The translations under genes and the position numbers were made by a program. This document shows positions 1-8,670 of a DNA stretch of 38,628 nt, piece after piece. The notes below the pieces were generated by a model that did no database searches, was not told where the DNA came from, and worked only from the letters and a program-made list of their open reading frames with translations. The DNA is taken from the NCBI RefSeq assembly GCF_016888125.1, contig NZ_JACSWA010000325.1:1-38628 (forward strand), given 5' to 3'. The stretch's first letter is position 1, and every line of letters starts with the position of its first letter. The stretch comes from Spirulina sp. CCY15215 (lineage in GTDB: Bacteria > Cyanobacteriota > Cyanobacteriia > Cyanobacteriales > Spirulinaceae).

Positions 1-122
1 ATCCCCAATTGTAAAAGGCGATCTCTCATTTTTTGTAAGTCAAATTCGGCGCGATCGGCACGTTGTTTTTCAAGTTCTTTTTCTAAATGTTCGCGATACT
101 TCAAAATGTAGTCTGTTTTCAC
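1..122 (-). CDS. Partial charged, coiled-coil-like reading frame running off the left edge
   Basis: An open frame on the minus strand runs from a TGA at 156-158 to the window edge. A GTG at 120-122 or a TTG at 138-140 could be the start. The visible residues are strongly charged and helical (KYREHLEKELEKQ and MRDRLLQLG) and resemble the C-terminal coiled-coil tail that follows many cyanobacterial Uma2 (DUF820) domains. A tail without the catalytic domain would mean a gene remnant or a different short protein; the edge prevents a decision. A HIP1 octamer sits at the frame's upstream end. Confidence 0.25.
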   Translation of the reverse strand, partial: MKTDYILKYREHLEKELEKQRADRAEFDLQKMRDRLLQLG

Positions 123-308
123 AGCGATTGGCGATCGCAAATTCTCTAAAAAACATCAAAATCTATCAGTATTTATACTTAGCGCTAAAGTTTTGTCCAG
201 AGTATTGTTAGGTATCACTTGACAAAATATGAAATTAGAGGTAGCATAAGGCATTTAGGATGGTCATTTTGAGTATCCGAGGTTAAAAATTATTAGGGAG
301 AAACAGAA

Positions 309-2300
309 ATGTCATCTGTAAAATGGCAAGAACAGGCTGAAGAATTGAAACAAGAGCTAACACGTGAAATTAACAAAAGGGAAAAAATTCTAGAAAGAAC
401 AATACCCAGTCATATATGTATAAACAACTTGAAATCTAAATTAAATCGTCTAGAAGAAATAGAAAAAATTCTAAGTATAGAAAAGTATAAATTAGTCTTT
501 ATAGGAACTATTGGAGAAGGAAAAACAACAGCGATTTGTCATTTATTTAACTTAATTGGTAATTTTACGGTTTCCAAAACCATTGTTGGTAAAACAAGGA
601 ATGTTACGGAAGTCCAAGAATTACTTGCTACTGGATCGGGAAGGACAACTATTTGTGAGGTTATAATTCAGACTGCTTTAAAAACTTATATAGAAATTGA
701 ACCATATAGCCATAAACAGATGGAAGATATGATTGTTGATTTCTGTGAATCTTTTGCAAACGGGCAGGGAGAAGAGAAAGCAATGATTTCCAAAGAAATT
801 GAAACTGCTATAAGAAATGTTATCGATTTAAAAAAGATTTCCAAAACTGTAACTGGAAGTAATAAAAAACAAACTCAACGAATTGATAAGGCACAAGAAG
901 AATTTAAAAAGTCTGGAATAGATGGACTCAAGGATATTGCACTTCGTAATGCTAATCTTGAAAGCAGAATTTTAAAAAAAGTCGAGTGTGAACCTGATGA
1001 AGATGAGCGTAGTTGGCTTAAACGCACATTTGCATTACTTAATAGTGTAGAATTGAAAGAATTTGCAATTCCTGAAAAGATTTATATCTATGTTAGTGAC
1101 AAAATTTTATCTGAGTCTAATCTCCTTCAGTTTCAGGCAGTAGTTGATACAAAAGGTATTGATGAGAATCCAATTCGTAAGGATTTACAGGAATATATAG
1201 AAAGTCAAGATGTAATCTGTTTATTTTCAACTAATTTCAAAGATGCTCCAGAAACGAATATTCGAGAACTGATGAAATACTATCTATCTTCAAAATCTAG
1301 AGACTTTCACCACAGATTTGTGACTTTTGTAATAACTCATAAAACCGAACCAGAAAAAGTTAATGATGGAGATGGTACGTGGGAACTCGGTACTGACATA
1401 AAGCGAGAAGATATTCAAAATGCCTTCCAGAATCTAAACTTAGAATTTTTTCCAAACAATATTATCTTTTATGATGCTTTACGCTATTACGACTCTGAAA
1501 TTACAAAATTGAAGGAACTTTTTACGAAAGAAGATGTTCAACAAGATCGCAGTAGCTGTATTCAAGCTGTCAACTCTGTAATAGAACACAGAAAAAAAAT
1601 TCTGCAAGATGAGATTGAAGCTATTACGAATAGCTTTCAAAAAATCAGAGAAGGTGAAACTTTAACCAAGGAAGAGATTGAAGTTATTAAAGATGCAATC
1701 CAAAAAATTAAAGATATGCGTGATTTGGGAAATCGGATTCCCAGTTTCGTATATGATGATTTTATTGATAACTTTATCTCTTACTATCACGCTCAACATC
1801 GAGCTTGGAACACAAAACACGCGTTTCACCGTTATCAGGGATTTTTTAACAATATGAGTATATACTATGATGCGAGAGTCGTTGCAGAAGGAACGAGTAA
1901 AGATAAGATGCTCAAGAAATTTACGAAAGATGTCAAGAAAGATTTAGAAGGTATTTTGGATAATCTAAGGATTACCAATAAAGCCCTAGAAACATTTATA
2001 CCCGAGCTTATCATTCAACTTGACACTTTCTATGATGACTTTATAGAGGAAGTCGGACGGAACGTTGAAAAATTTCTTAAAGAAAAGCTGAAGGGTAATC
2101 CCGACTTTTGGATGGCTTTAGTGAGTGAAAAAGGCAGAAAAGATCGAGATAAAGGAGAAACTTATACAGATAATGTTCTTCAAACATTCAGATACGAGCT
2201 AGAATTAGATCCCAATCTTAATTCATTCCTCAAAGAGGAGACTGGAAAATATTGGGCATCTCTAATTAGTAAAGTATTAAAGTTTTTTGGTGAGGTTTAA
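309..2300 (+). CDS. Large P-loop GTPase-like protein (dynamin-like/TRAFAC style), first gene of a two-gene cassette
   Basis: This 663-residue protein has a Walker A/G1 motif GTIGEGKT at residues 66-73, a possible switch-I threonine near 113-114, a G3-like DTKG at 280-283 and a degenerate G4-like THKTE at 343-347. The roughly 200-residue spacer between G1 and G3 is rich in charged helices, and the part after about residue 400 is predicted to be largely helical. This layout resembles large GTPases with helical stalks, but no named family was recognised. No membrane segment is visible. The start is an ATG preceded by AGGGAG at 295-300. The next gene overlaps its end, so the two are probably co-translated. 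The gene is AT-rich and has no HIP1 octamer, unlike its neighbours, which suggests acquisition. A role in phage defence is inferred from the nuclease partner only. Confidence 0.6.
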   Translation: MSSVKWQEQAEELKQELTREINKREKILERTIPSHICINNLKSKLNRLEEIEKILSIEKYKLVFIGTIGEGKTTAICHLFNLIGNFTVSKTIVGKTRNVTEVQELLATGSGRTTICEVIIQTALKTYIEIEPYSHKQMEDMIVDFCESFANGQGEEKAMISKEIETAIRNVIDLKKISKTVTGSNKKQTQRIDKAQEEFKKSGIDGLKDIALRNANLESRILKKVECEPDEDERSWLKRTFALLNSVELKEFAIPEKIYIYVSDKILSESNLLQFQAVVDTKGIDENPIRKDLQEYIESQDVICLFSTNFKDAPETNIRELMKYYLSSKSRDFHHRFVTFVITHKTEPEKVNDGDGTWELGTDIKREDIQNAFQNLNLEFFPNNIIFYDALRYYDSEITKLKELFTKEDVQQDRSSCIQAVNSVIEHRKKILQDEIEAITNSFQKIREGETLTKEEIEVIKDAIQKIKDMRDLGNRIPSFVYDDFIDNFISYYHAQHRAWNTKHAFHRYQGFFNNMSIYYDARVVAEGTSKDKMLKKFTKDVKKDLEGILDNLRITNKALETFIPELIIQLDTFYDDFIEEVGRNVEKFLKEKLKGNPDFWMALVSEKGRKDRDKGETYTDNVLQTFRYELELDPNLNSFLKEETGKYWASLISKVLKFFGEV

Positions 2301-3060
2301 AAAAGCGGTGAATCGATTATGCGAAGAAATTTTTCAAAAATTAAATATATATGAAAAAAATTATACGCAATATACAAAATGCTTGTGTAGAAATATAGAG
2401 ATATTAATCTCCAACAAGCCAGAGGAAAAAATTCGTCAAATTTTTCTTTATTTTTTGATTAATCATAGTGGATTATTTCCAGATAAAATAAATTTAAAAG
2501 TTGAGTATAATAATCTGGATATTGCTATATATAAAAATTTTGAATTGGAAGATTTTAGACCTTCCCAACCTCCTATAGCAATTGTTGAAGTCAAACGAGA
2601 AGGAGAAAATTTACAATTTCACGAAAAACAAATATTACGATATCTTAATGAGCAACGTTCGCCAATAGGAATTTTATTTAATGGTAATGATTTAATTTTA
2701 CTGAAAAAATCTGAACAAAATTCTGATTTCTCAAGCATTCATTTAAAATTAATAGAAGATGTGCCAGATATACTTCAAGAAGTTTTAGATAGAGTAAATA
2801 GTGACCTTTCAGAATTTGAAAAGGCAAGAAATAATGATGTAGATAGTTTTGTCTATTTGATCAAAAAGTATGGCAAATATGCCGTACATAAATGTACTTT
2901 CTTGTTAAAAGGTCGTTGCGATCCAATTACAGGATGTTTTTTCAGTTATGACGAAAAATATATTTACTACACACTTTATGGAAAATATTCAAAGAAAAAA
3001 AGTTCCAGATTTCACTTTGAATATCGTGATTTTGATAAATTAATCTCTATTATTTATTAG
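2287..3060 (+). CDS. PD-(D/E)XK nuclease-like protein (HsdR N-terminal type), second gene of the cassette
   Basis: The protein has up to 257 residues. It carries the layout of the type I restriction HsdR_N / PD-(D/E)XK fold: a helical Glu at 46-47 (PEEKIRQIF), Asp78 in LDIAIY, Glu101-x-Lys103 in AIVEVKRE, and a QxxxY motif (Gln115 to Tyr119) typical of HsdR/RecB-like nucleases. This predicts metal-dependent DNA or RNA cleavage. The remaining C-terminal half is lysine-rich and unassigned. The start is uncertain: TTG 2287, GTG 2290 and GTG 2308 are all possible, and the first two overlap the upstream GTPase-like gene by 14 or 11 nt, so translational coupling is likely. No helicase or methylase gene follows, so this is not a complete restriction system. 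Base composition matches the GTPase-like gene and differs from clpB. Confidence 0.6.
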   Translation: MVRFKKAVNRLCEEIFQKLNIYEKNYTQYTKCLCRNIEILISNKPEEKIRQIFLYFLINHSGLFPDKINLKVEYNNLDIAIYKNFELEDFRPSQPPIAIVEVKREGENLQFHEKQILRYLNEQRSPIGILFNGNDLILLKKSEQNSDFSSIHLKLIEDVPDILQEVLDRVNSDLSEFEKARNNDVDSFVYLIKKYGKYAVHKCTFLLKGRCDPITGCFFSYDEKYIYYTLYGKYSKKKSSRFHFEYRDFDKLISIIY

Positions 3061-3076
3061 TGTGGCTATACGGTTA

Positions 3077-3103
3077 CTCTCAACCTCTCCGTCTAATTGA
3101 GAG
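3077..3103. terminator. Possible stem-loop after the GTPase/nuclease cassette
   Basis: CTCTCAA at 3077-3083 and TTGAGAG at 3097-3103 form a perfect 7-bp inverted repeat with a 13-nt loop, 16 nt after the nuclease stop codon. No U-tract follows, so a terminator role is weakly supported. The rest of the 238-nt gap before clpB holds nothing I can name; no CIRCE-type heat-shock operator is visible. Confidence 0.25.
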
Positions 3104-3298
3104 CGATATGATTGAGATATTACACAATCAATATTGTACAATGCTTCTGACAAAATTAGGAAGCAAGAGAACCGTAAGTCAATCATTTTTCATCCTGAAG
3201 TTCTCGATCGCTACTCATTACCATAACGGTTAATGGATGACTGATGACTGCTCCCCATAGGATAAAATTGGAATACGACTATTGCCACCCTGGAGCAA

Positions 3299-6226
3299 AT
3301 GCAACCAACCGACCCCGATAAATTTACCGAACAAGCATGGGATGCGATCGTGAAATCCCAAGAAGTTGCCCGTCGTTATGGCAATCAATATTTAGAGGTG
3401 GAACACGTTATCCTCTCGTTGCTCGATCGCAATGAGGGGTTGGCCTTGCGTATTCTCGATAAAGCGGCGATCGCCATTCCTCAATTTCGCGAACAACTGG
3501 AAGCATTTACCCAAAATCAACCCAAAAATCCTCGCATTGACCAACTTTACCTCGGGCGCACTCTTGATGTCATGCTCGATCGCGCGGAAGCAGTCCGCAG
3601 CAGTTGGGAGGATAAGTTTATCTCGGTGGAACATTTGCTGATCGGTTTTGCAGAAGATGCTAGGGTAGGGCGCAAGTTATTTCGCAGTTTTAACCTCGAT
3701 CCCCAAGACCTAGAAATCACCATTAAAGCCGTGCGGGGGACGCAAAAGAGCCTGCAACCGGACTCGGAGGAACAATATGAGTCTTTAAGCAAATATGGCA
3801 TTGATTTGACGGATTTGGCGAGGGCTGGAAAACTGGATCCCGTGATTGGACGGGATGAAGAAATTCGCAGTTTGATTCAAGTGCTTTCTCGTCGTTCTAA
3901 AAATAACCCGGTTTTAATTGGGGAACCAGGGGTGGGAAAAACTGCGATCGCCGAAGGACTGGCACAGCGTATTGTTAATGGTGATGTACCGGAATCTTTG
4001 CACAACCGCCAACTTTTTTCCCTGGATATGGGGAGTTTAGTCGCGGGAGCCAAATATCGGGGGGAATTTGAAAATCGCCTGCGATCGGTGCTGCACGAAA
4101 TTACCCATTCTGACGGACATACGATCCTGTTTATCGATGAGTTACATACTGTGGTCGGTGCCGGTTCAAACCAAGGTTCGATGGATGCAGGGAATCTGCT
4201 TAAACCCATGTTGGCACGAGGGGAATTGCGTTGCATCGGTGCAACCTCTCTGGATGAGTATCGCAACCATATCGAAAAAGACCCTGCCCTCGAGCGACGC
4301 TTTCAGCAAGTATATGTGCGTCAACCTGGGGTTGAAGATACTATCTCTATTTTGCGGGGTCTAAAAGAACGCTACGAGGTTCACCACGGGGTTAAAATTA
4401 CCGATTCTGCCTTGGTTGCCGCCGCGACCCTATCCAACCGTTATATTAGCGATCGCTTCCTTCCTGATAAGGCGATCGACTTGGTAGACGAAGCGGCGGC
4501 CAGGCTAAAAATGGAAATTACTTCCAAACCTCTCGAATTAGAAGCGATCGATCGCCGCTTGATGCAGTTACAAATGGAAAAACTCTCTATTGAGGGAGAA
4601 AATGAGCGCGGTAGTAGCAGTGTTTCTCAGGATCGCATCGATCGCATTATCCAAGAAATTCAAGAACTGGAGCAAAAACAAACAGGATTATCCTCCCAGT
4701 GGAATGCAGAGAAACAAATGTTAGAGGATATTAATGCTCTCAAAGAACGAGAAGATAAATTAAGGATACAAATCGATCGCGCCCTGCGGGACCTCGACCA
4801 AAACCGCGCCTATCAGTTGAAATACGAACGAGAACAATTACAGGGCGATCGGGAGGTAAAAGAGGCGGCATTTTTGGTCAGACAGTCCCAAGGAGAAGCA
4901 TTATTGCGAGAGGAGGTGACAGAAGGGGATATCGCCGAAGTAGTGGCGCGGTGGACGGGGATCCCCGTTAATCGTCTTTTGGAGTCGGAACGGCAAAAAT
5001 TACTGCAACTGGAAGGCTATTTACACGAGAAGGTGATCGGGCAAGATCAAGCAGTTTCGGCGGTATCGGCGGCTATTCGTCGCGCTCGGGCGGGGATGAA
5101 AGATCCCAATCGTCCCATCGGCTCGTTTATGTTCCTCGGACCTACAGGAGTGGGGAAAACGGAATTAGCAAGAACTTTGGCACAATGTCTCTTTGATAGT
5201 GAGGAAGCAATGGTGCGTCTCGATATGTCGGAATACATGGAGAAACACACGGTTTCCCGTTTGGTGGGGGCTCCTCCGGGATATATTGGCTATGAGGAAG
5301 GGGGACAACTAACGGAAGCCGTGCGCCGTCGTCCCTATTCTGTGGTTTTATTGGATGAGGTGGAGAAGGCACACCGGGATATTTTTAATATTTTGTTGCA
5401 AATCTTAGATGATGGGCGGGTGACGGACTCTCAGGGGCGCTTGGTGGATTTTCGCAATACAGTGATTGTGATGACCAGTAATATCGGCAGTAATTATCTC
5501 CTGGAAGAGTTAAAAGGAAAAGCCAAACCGAAGCCAATAAAGGGTATTGAGGCACGTTTGCAACAGCGTATTAGTGAAAGAATTGCGATCGCCTTACAAG
5601 AGGAAAAAACCGATTGGATTGAGGATTTATGGAATAATTTGATTAAAGTGCGATCGCCGGATATTTCCCTATCTGATTTTCGTTTATTAATTCGGGAAAC
5701 CTTCCAAGAAACGGAAATTGATTGGTTAAAACAGGCGGTTTCCCAAGCAGAGAATATTGTAGAACCGCCGCCAAGAGAGTTAAAAGAGGCGATCGCCATA
5801 GGAATTCGCGAAGCCTTACAAATGTTGCAAGAACCGAAAGAAACTGTTTCCGTGACAGATTTAGTTTTAGAGGCATTAAGCAATCATTTTCGCCCAGAAT
5901 TTCTCAATCGTATTGATGAAACTATTGTGTTTACACCTCTGAAACGAGAAGAATTACGGCAAATTGTCGATATTCAATTGCGACGTTTACAAACATTAAT
6001 GGAGGAACAACAAATTACTTTAGAATTAACCGATGCGGCGCGAGATTATTTGGTCGAAGTAGGCTACGATCCTGTCTATGGGGCGCGACCTTTAAAACGT
6101 GCCATTCAAAGGGAGTTAGAAAACCCAATGGCGACGAAAATTTTAGAAAATGCCTTTGGGGAGGGGGACACTGCGATCGCGGACTGTAAAAATGGTGTTT
6201 TAACTTTCTCCTCCCCCATCCAATGA
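3299..6226 (+). CDS. clpB: ClpB-type AAA+ disaggregase with an extra segment in the second ATPase domain
   Basis: This is a hexameric ATP-driven disaggregase that works with DnaK to rescue aggregated proteins in the cytoplasm. Visible in order: a Clp N-domain (about 1-150), the first AAA+ module (Walker A GEPGVGKT 208-215, Walker B around 276-282), a coiled-coil M-domain (about 408-525) that distinguishes ClpB from ClpA/C, and the second AAA+ module (Walker A GPTGVGKT 614-621, Walker B around 682-687, sensor-1 TSNIGS 726-731, [11 protein letters not shown] 864-874). At 975 residues it is about 100 longer than usual. The excess is a helical stretch between sensor-1 and [11 protein letters not shown], where E. 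coli ClpB has only about 30 residues. The start gives the conserved cyanobacterial [11 protein letters not shown] could not decide between the ClpB1 and ClpB2 lineages. The stop overlaps the next gene (ATGA). Confidence 0.95.
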   Translation: MQPTDPDKFTEQAWDAIVKSQEVARRYGNQYLEVEHVILSLLDRNEGLALRILDKAAIAIPQFREQLEAFTQNQPKNPRIDQLYLGRTLDVMLDRAEAVRSSWEDKFISVEHLLIGFAEDARVGRKLFRSFNLDPQDLEITIKAVRGTQKSLQPDSEEQYESLSKYGIDLTDLARAGKLDPVIGRDEEIRSLIQVLSRRSKNNPVLIGEPGVGKTAIAEGLAQRIVNGDVPESLHNRQLFSLDMGSLVAGAKYRGEFENRLRSVLHEITHSDGHTILFIDELHTVVGAGSNQGSMDAGNLLKPMLARGELRCIGATSLDEYRNHIEKDPALERRFQQVYVRQPGVEDTISILRGLKERYEVHHGVKITDSALVAAATLSNRYISDRFLPDKAIDLVDEAAARLKMEITSKPLELEAIDRRLMQLQMEKLSIEGENERGSSSVSQDRIDRIIQEIQELEQKQTGLSSQWNAEKQMLEDINALKEREDKLRIQIDRALRDLDQNRAYQLKYEREQLQGDREVKEAAFLVRQSQGEALLREEVTEGDIAEVVARWTGIPVNRLLESERQKLLQLEGYLHEKVIGQDQAVSAVSAAIRRARAGMKDPNRPIGSFMFLGPTGVGKTELARTLAQCLFDSEEAMVRLDMSEYMEKHTVSRLVGAPPGYIGYEEGGQLTEAVRRRPYSVVLLDEVEKAHRDIFNILLQILDDGRVTDSQGRLVDFRNTVIVMTSNIGSNYLLEELKGKAKPKPIKGIEARLQQRISERIAIALQEEKTDWIEDLWNNLIKVRSPDISLSDFRLLIRETFQETEIDWLKQAVSQAENIVEPPPRELKEAIAIGIREALQMLQEPKETVSVTDLVLEALSNHFRPEFLNRIDETIVFTPLKREELRQIVDIQLRRLQTLMEEQQITLELTDAARDYLVEVGYDPVYGARPLKRAIQRELENPMATKILENAFGEGDTAIADCKNGVLTFSSPIQ

Positions 6227-6966
6227 ATTTAGACTTCTGGACGCGCACAAGTGGGACATGGATTAACATTATTGCTATTCTTGTCGGGACTCTCCTCGGG
6301 CTATTGCTGCAAAACCGCCTACCCCAAAAAATGCAGCAAATTCTCACACAAGCTCTCGGAATCCTCACGATTTGGATCGGTGTAACCATGGCCGACAGTC
6401 TCAATCAAGCACAAGGGGGTAAAATTGATGGTATTATTCTTGGTTTACTAGCTCTCACTATTGGGGGGATTCTCGGAGAAGCCCTGCAAATCGAAGATCG
6501 CCTCGCTGCGATCGGAGACTGGTTGCAAAGGAGATTTCGCAGTAAAGGTCGCTTTACGGAAGGTTTCGTCGCCAGTAGCTTACTCTTCTGTGTTGGCTCT
6601 CTTGCGGTCCTCGGTAGCCTCAATAATGGTTTAACTGGAGATAATACCCTCCTCATCCTCAAAGCCGTCATGGATGCGATCGCCTCTATTGCTTTGACCA
6701 GTAGTTATGGCATCGGGGTTGGTTTCTCTACTCTTAGCATACTCCTTTATCAAGGCAGTATTTCCCTCGCAGCCGGAAGTTTGGCTAATTTCATCCCCGA
6801 TCCTCAAACCGATCCCCGCATTTTCCTTGTCACCGGAGTGGGGGGTTTAACGATTCTTGGCTTAGGTTTAAACCTTTTAGAAGTCACTCGCATTCGCATT
6901 GCTTCCTTTCTACCGGCGATCGCTCTTGCTCCTTTCATTTACTGGTTAGGCGATCGTTTGAGTTAA
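6223..6966 (+). CDS. DUF554 family integral membrane protein
   Basis: This 247-residue, strongly hydrophobic protein has about six or seven membrane-spanning segments and the DUF554 (YdfK/YqgA-like) signature: an N-terminal GTWINIIAILVGTLLGLLL, then LTQALGILTIWIG, and a middle FCVGSLAVLGSLNNGLTGD. It is probably a small-solute transporter or channel; the family's substrate is unknown. The ATG lies inside the clpB stop (ATGA overlap), so it is expected to be translated with clpB. No functional link with the chaperone is implied by the sequence. Confidence 0.85.
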   Translation: MNLDFWTRTSGTWINIIAILVGTLLGLLLQNRLPQKMQQILTQALGILTIWIGVTMADSLNQAQGGKIDGIILGLLALTIGGILGEALQIEDRLAAIGDWLQRRFRSKGRFTEGFVASSLLFCVGSLAVLGSLNNGLTGDNTLLILKAVMDAIASIALTSSYGIGVGFSTLSILLYQGSISLAAGSLANFIPDPQTDPRIFLVTGVGGLTILGLGLNLLEVTRIRIASFLPAIALAPFIYWLGDRLS

Positions 6967-7035
6967 AATTATCCCTCTAGTTCTAATTATTCGGAGCAAT
7001 GTTGTAAATTTGCAACTTTGAGATGCACTCGTTTT

Positions 7036-7638
7036 TCATGAATCATATTCATATTCTTCTAACTCATATTCTAGGATTTCCAATTGACTATCATCTGGAC
7101 AAAGCGTTTGAGCTTTTTCTAATTCTTCTCGGGCGCGATCGTAGTTATTTAGATCGATATAGCATTTAATTTTACCGATTAAAATTTGCTTTAATTCCCT
7201 TCTATATTTGTCGATTGGGTGTTGAGCAATTTTTTCTGATGCAATATTAAAATATTCCAGTGCTTCTCGGGCGCGATCGCAAACAGCGTATTCAAAATAG
7301 CCTAATTCAAGATAAGGTTCTATTAGGTCAGGAGATAGATTGCAAGCCATTTCTAAACTGTATTTAGCAATATCTAGAGAAGGAAGCTGAGATAATGATT
7401 CTCCCTCTAAAATTTGAATATGTTTAGCAAAATTTACTAAGACGTGAGAAATCAATTCTGGGTTTTGATAGAAGCTATTTTTTACTTCTTTTCTATTGTT
7501 TTGATTGAGATGGGATATACTTGATTGACTCTTAAAAAGATTCTCAATAGGTTGACGGTAATATGGATAATTTTCAACTCTTTTAAGACTAGCCGGAATT
7601 AATTTCCCAGAATATCTCCACTGTTTCGAGATCATCAT
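7036..7638 (-). CDS. TPR-like repeat protein, function unknown
   Basis: This protein has about 200 residues from the ATG at 7636-7638 (MMISKQWRYS). The C-terminal half shows helical-pair repeats of TPR type (SLEMACNLSPDLIEPYLELG, REALEYFNIASEKI, YDRAREELEKAQTLCPDD), suggesting a protein-protein adaptor. A longer frame starts at 7695, but its first 19 codons are antisense to a duplicated DUF433 tail, so the internal start is preferred. The first roughly 20 codons and the leader lie within a 75-nt block copied perfectly at 9130-9204. HIP1-like motifs occur inside, so it looks resident. No partner or pathway is evident. Confidence 0.6.
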   Translation of the reverse strand: MMISKQWRYSGKLIPASLKRVENYPYYRQPIENLFKSQSSISHLNQNNRKEVKNSFYQNPELISHVLVNFAKHIQILEGESLSQLPSLDIAKYSLEMACNLSPDLIEPYLELGYFEYAVCDRAREALEYFNIASEKIAQHPIDKYRRELKQILIGKIKCYIDLNNYDRAREELEKAQTLCPDDSQLEILEYELEEYEYDS

Positions 7639-7655
7639 TTTGATTTCTTGAGATA
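7581..7655. repeat. 75-nt direct repeat, copy 1 (5' end and leader of the TPR-like gene)
   Basis: This block is identical, base for base, to 9130-9204. It contains the first codons of the TPR-like gene on the minus strand and its immediate leader. Here it abuts the copied DUF433 tail (7656 onward) with no gap, whereas at the other locus it follows a 30-nt ParE tail copy. Confidence 0.9.
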
Positions 7656-7793
7656 GCCGATTGGTTGGAATGGGGATACCAAGAACGTAAAGCACAAGAA
7701 CTTAATCCTACACCGACGATGCTACGCTTGCGGAAATTGAGAGCAGAACAAGAAAAGGATATTGTACAATTAATCAGCAAACAAAGATTCTAA
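7656..7793 (+). pseudogene. Truncated duplicate of the DUF433 antitoxin gene (C-terminal part only)
   Basis: Positions 7656-7754 match 8530-8628, inside the intact DUF433 gene, at 97 of 99 bases. The frame reads ADWLEWGYQERKAQEL, then the same C-terminal region, then switches into unrelated codons at a junction with a 30-nt ParE-tail copy and stops at 7791-7793. No start codon or N-terminal antitoxin domain remains, so it cannot make a functional protein. The near identity points to a recent duplication. Confidence 0.85.
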
Positions 7794-7908
7794 ATCTCGA
7801 CGACCGTTTATAACTCGATATAAAATAATATATATTATGTTCCAAGAAATAATCTGCAATTTCATTAAGATCGCGAGTTGCTGAGGGTGAGATGATATAC
7901 TGTCTCAT
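7770..7908 (-). pseudogene. Internally deleted ParE/RelE-type toxin gene
   Basis: The ATG at 7906-7908 overlaps the stop of the ParD gene (ATGA), the normal parDE arrangement. The frame begins MRQYIISPSATRDLNEIADYF, a typical ParE start, and after about 25 codons runs out of register. Downstream, in another frame, lies the typical ParE end YRVINGRRDLESLFAD followed by TAA at 7770-7772. Only about 45 of roughly 95 expected codons remain, so the middle of the toxin, with its core fold, has been lost and the two ends are joined out of frame. The antitoxin upstream is intact. The toxin should be non-functional. Confidence 0.8.
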
Positions 7909-8171
7909 GTTTTCTCTTGGCGTTCTTTTTGAAATCGTTCGAGAATTTGATTGACAACAGTTTCTCCATCTAAACCCTCTCCGCGATCGAGTTCTTTCTC
8001 CGCTTCCTCTACTTTTTGCCGCGTTTCTTTAACCCATTGAACATATTCTTCATTCAGTTTTTCGAGTAGTTCAAAGGCCGTTTCAATCACAGCATCGGCA
8101 TTGGAAAATCGACCGCTTTCTATCTGTTCTTGAATGAATTTTTGATGTTTGGGTTTAAGTGATACGTTCAT
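7905..8171 (-). CDS. parD: ParD-like ribbon-helix-helix antitoxin, orphaned
   Basis: This 88-residue protein begins MNVSLKPKHQKFIQEQIESG, a ribbon-helix-helix DNA-binding N-terminus of ParD type. An acidic C-terminal tail (KELDRGEGLDGE) follows, the region that normally wraps the toxin. ParD proteins neutralise ParE gyrase poisons and repress their own operon. The stop overlaps the toxin start by ATGA, but the toxin is wrecked by an internal deletion. The protein may persist as an orphan repressor, protect against another ParE, or be on its way to loss. Confidence 0.85.
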   Translation of the reverse strand: MNVSLKPKHQKFIQEQIESGRFSNADAVIETAFELLEKLNEEYVQWVKETRQKVEEAEKELDRGEGLDGETVVNQILERFQKERQEKT

Positions 8172-8222
8172 AGTTTTTATTTTAAAATAAATATAGACTT
8201 TTGATTATAGCATATTGGCTAG

Positions 8223-8265
8223 GCGATCGCATTTTTTAAGAAAGCAGTTTGGGAAGCGCGATCGC
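8223..8265. repeat. 43-nt HIP1-bounded direct repeat, upstream copy
   Basis: This block begins and ends with GCGATCGC and matches 9033-9075 at 39 of 43 positions, including the core TTTAAGAAAG and TTTGGGAAG. It lies just upstream of the DUF433 gene. Together the two copies flank the whole antitoxin-toxin pair. Confidence 0.8.
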
Positions 8266-8316
8266 TTGGCACGATTTTGTTATAGTAGAAGGAAGGCGAT
8301 CGCTGGAGTAAGGACA

Positions 8317-8670
8317 ATGCAGCTAGAAGGCTATTTTGATTTTCAACGTCCCGATGATATTCGTCTCAAAGGGACGAGAGTGGGAATTGAAAACATTCTC
8401 TATGAGTATATCTATCGCAGTCGGACTCCTGAAGAAATCGTGAATTGCTTTTCTACGATTACTTTAGAGCAAGTTTATGCGACAATACTTTATTATTTTC
8501 AAAATAAAGAAACCGTAGGCAAATATATTGCCGATTGGTTGGAATGGGGACACCAAGAACGTAAAGCACAAGAACTTAATCCTACACCAACGATGCTACG
8601 CTTGCGGAAATTGAGAGCAGAACAAGAAGCAAAGACAAAAGAAAATAATGCTAAGTTATCTGCTAGATGA
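8317..8670 (+). CDS. DUF433 family antitoxin
   Basis: This protein has 117 residues from the ATG at 8317, chosen because GGAGTAAGGA lies just upstream and the domain starts directly after (MQLEGYFDF). The DUF433 winged-helix-like domain (DIRLKGTRVGIENILYEY, RTPEEIVNCFSTITLEQVYATILYY) is the antitoxin half of a type II module paired with DUF5615 PIN-like toxins. The charged C-terminal tail (about 80-117) would contact the toxin. Its stop overlaps the toxin gene by 23 nt, so translation is coupled. A truncated near-identical copy of its tail lies at 7656-7754. Confidence 0.85.
   Translation: MQLEGYFDFQRPDDIRLKGTRVGIENILYEYIYRSRTPEEIVNCFSTITLEQVYATILYYFQNKETVGKYIADWLEWGHQERKAQELNPTPTMLRLRKLRAEQEAKTKENNAKLSAR

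Noticed and set aside
2287-3060. Complete type I restriction system
   Set aside because: Only an HsdR-N-like nuclease domain is present; no helicase, HsdM or HsdS gene is adjacent.
3061-3298. CIRCE heat-shock operator before clpB
   Set aside because: No TTAGCACTC-N9-GAGTGCTAA or near match is present.
3877-4266. Long minus-strand open frame inside clpB
   Set aside because: It is antisense to conserved ATPase motifs; the composition is that of a mirrored coding strand with no recognisable domain.
8215-8316. Extended N-terminus for the DUF433 protein
   Set aside because: The extra residues come from HIP1-repeat DNA; a ribosome-binding site and the domain start both favour the ATG at 8317.
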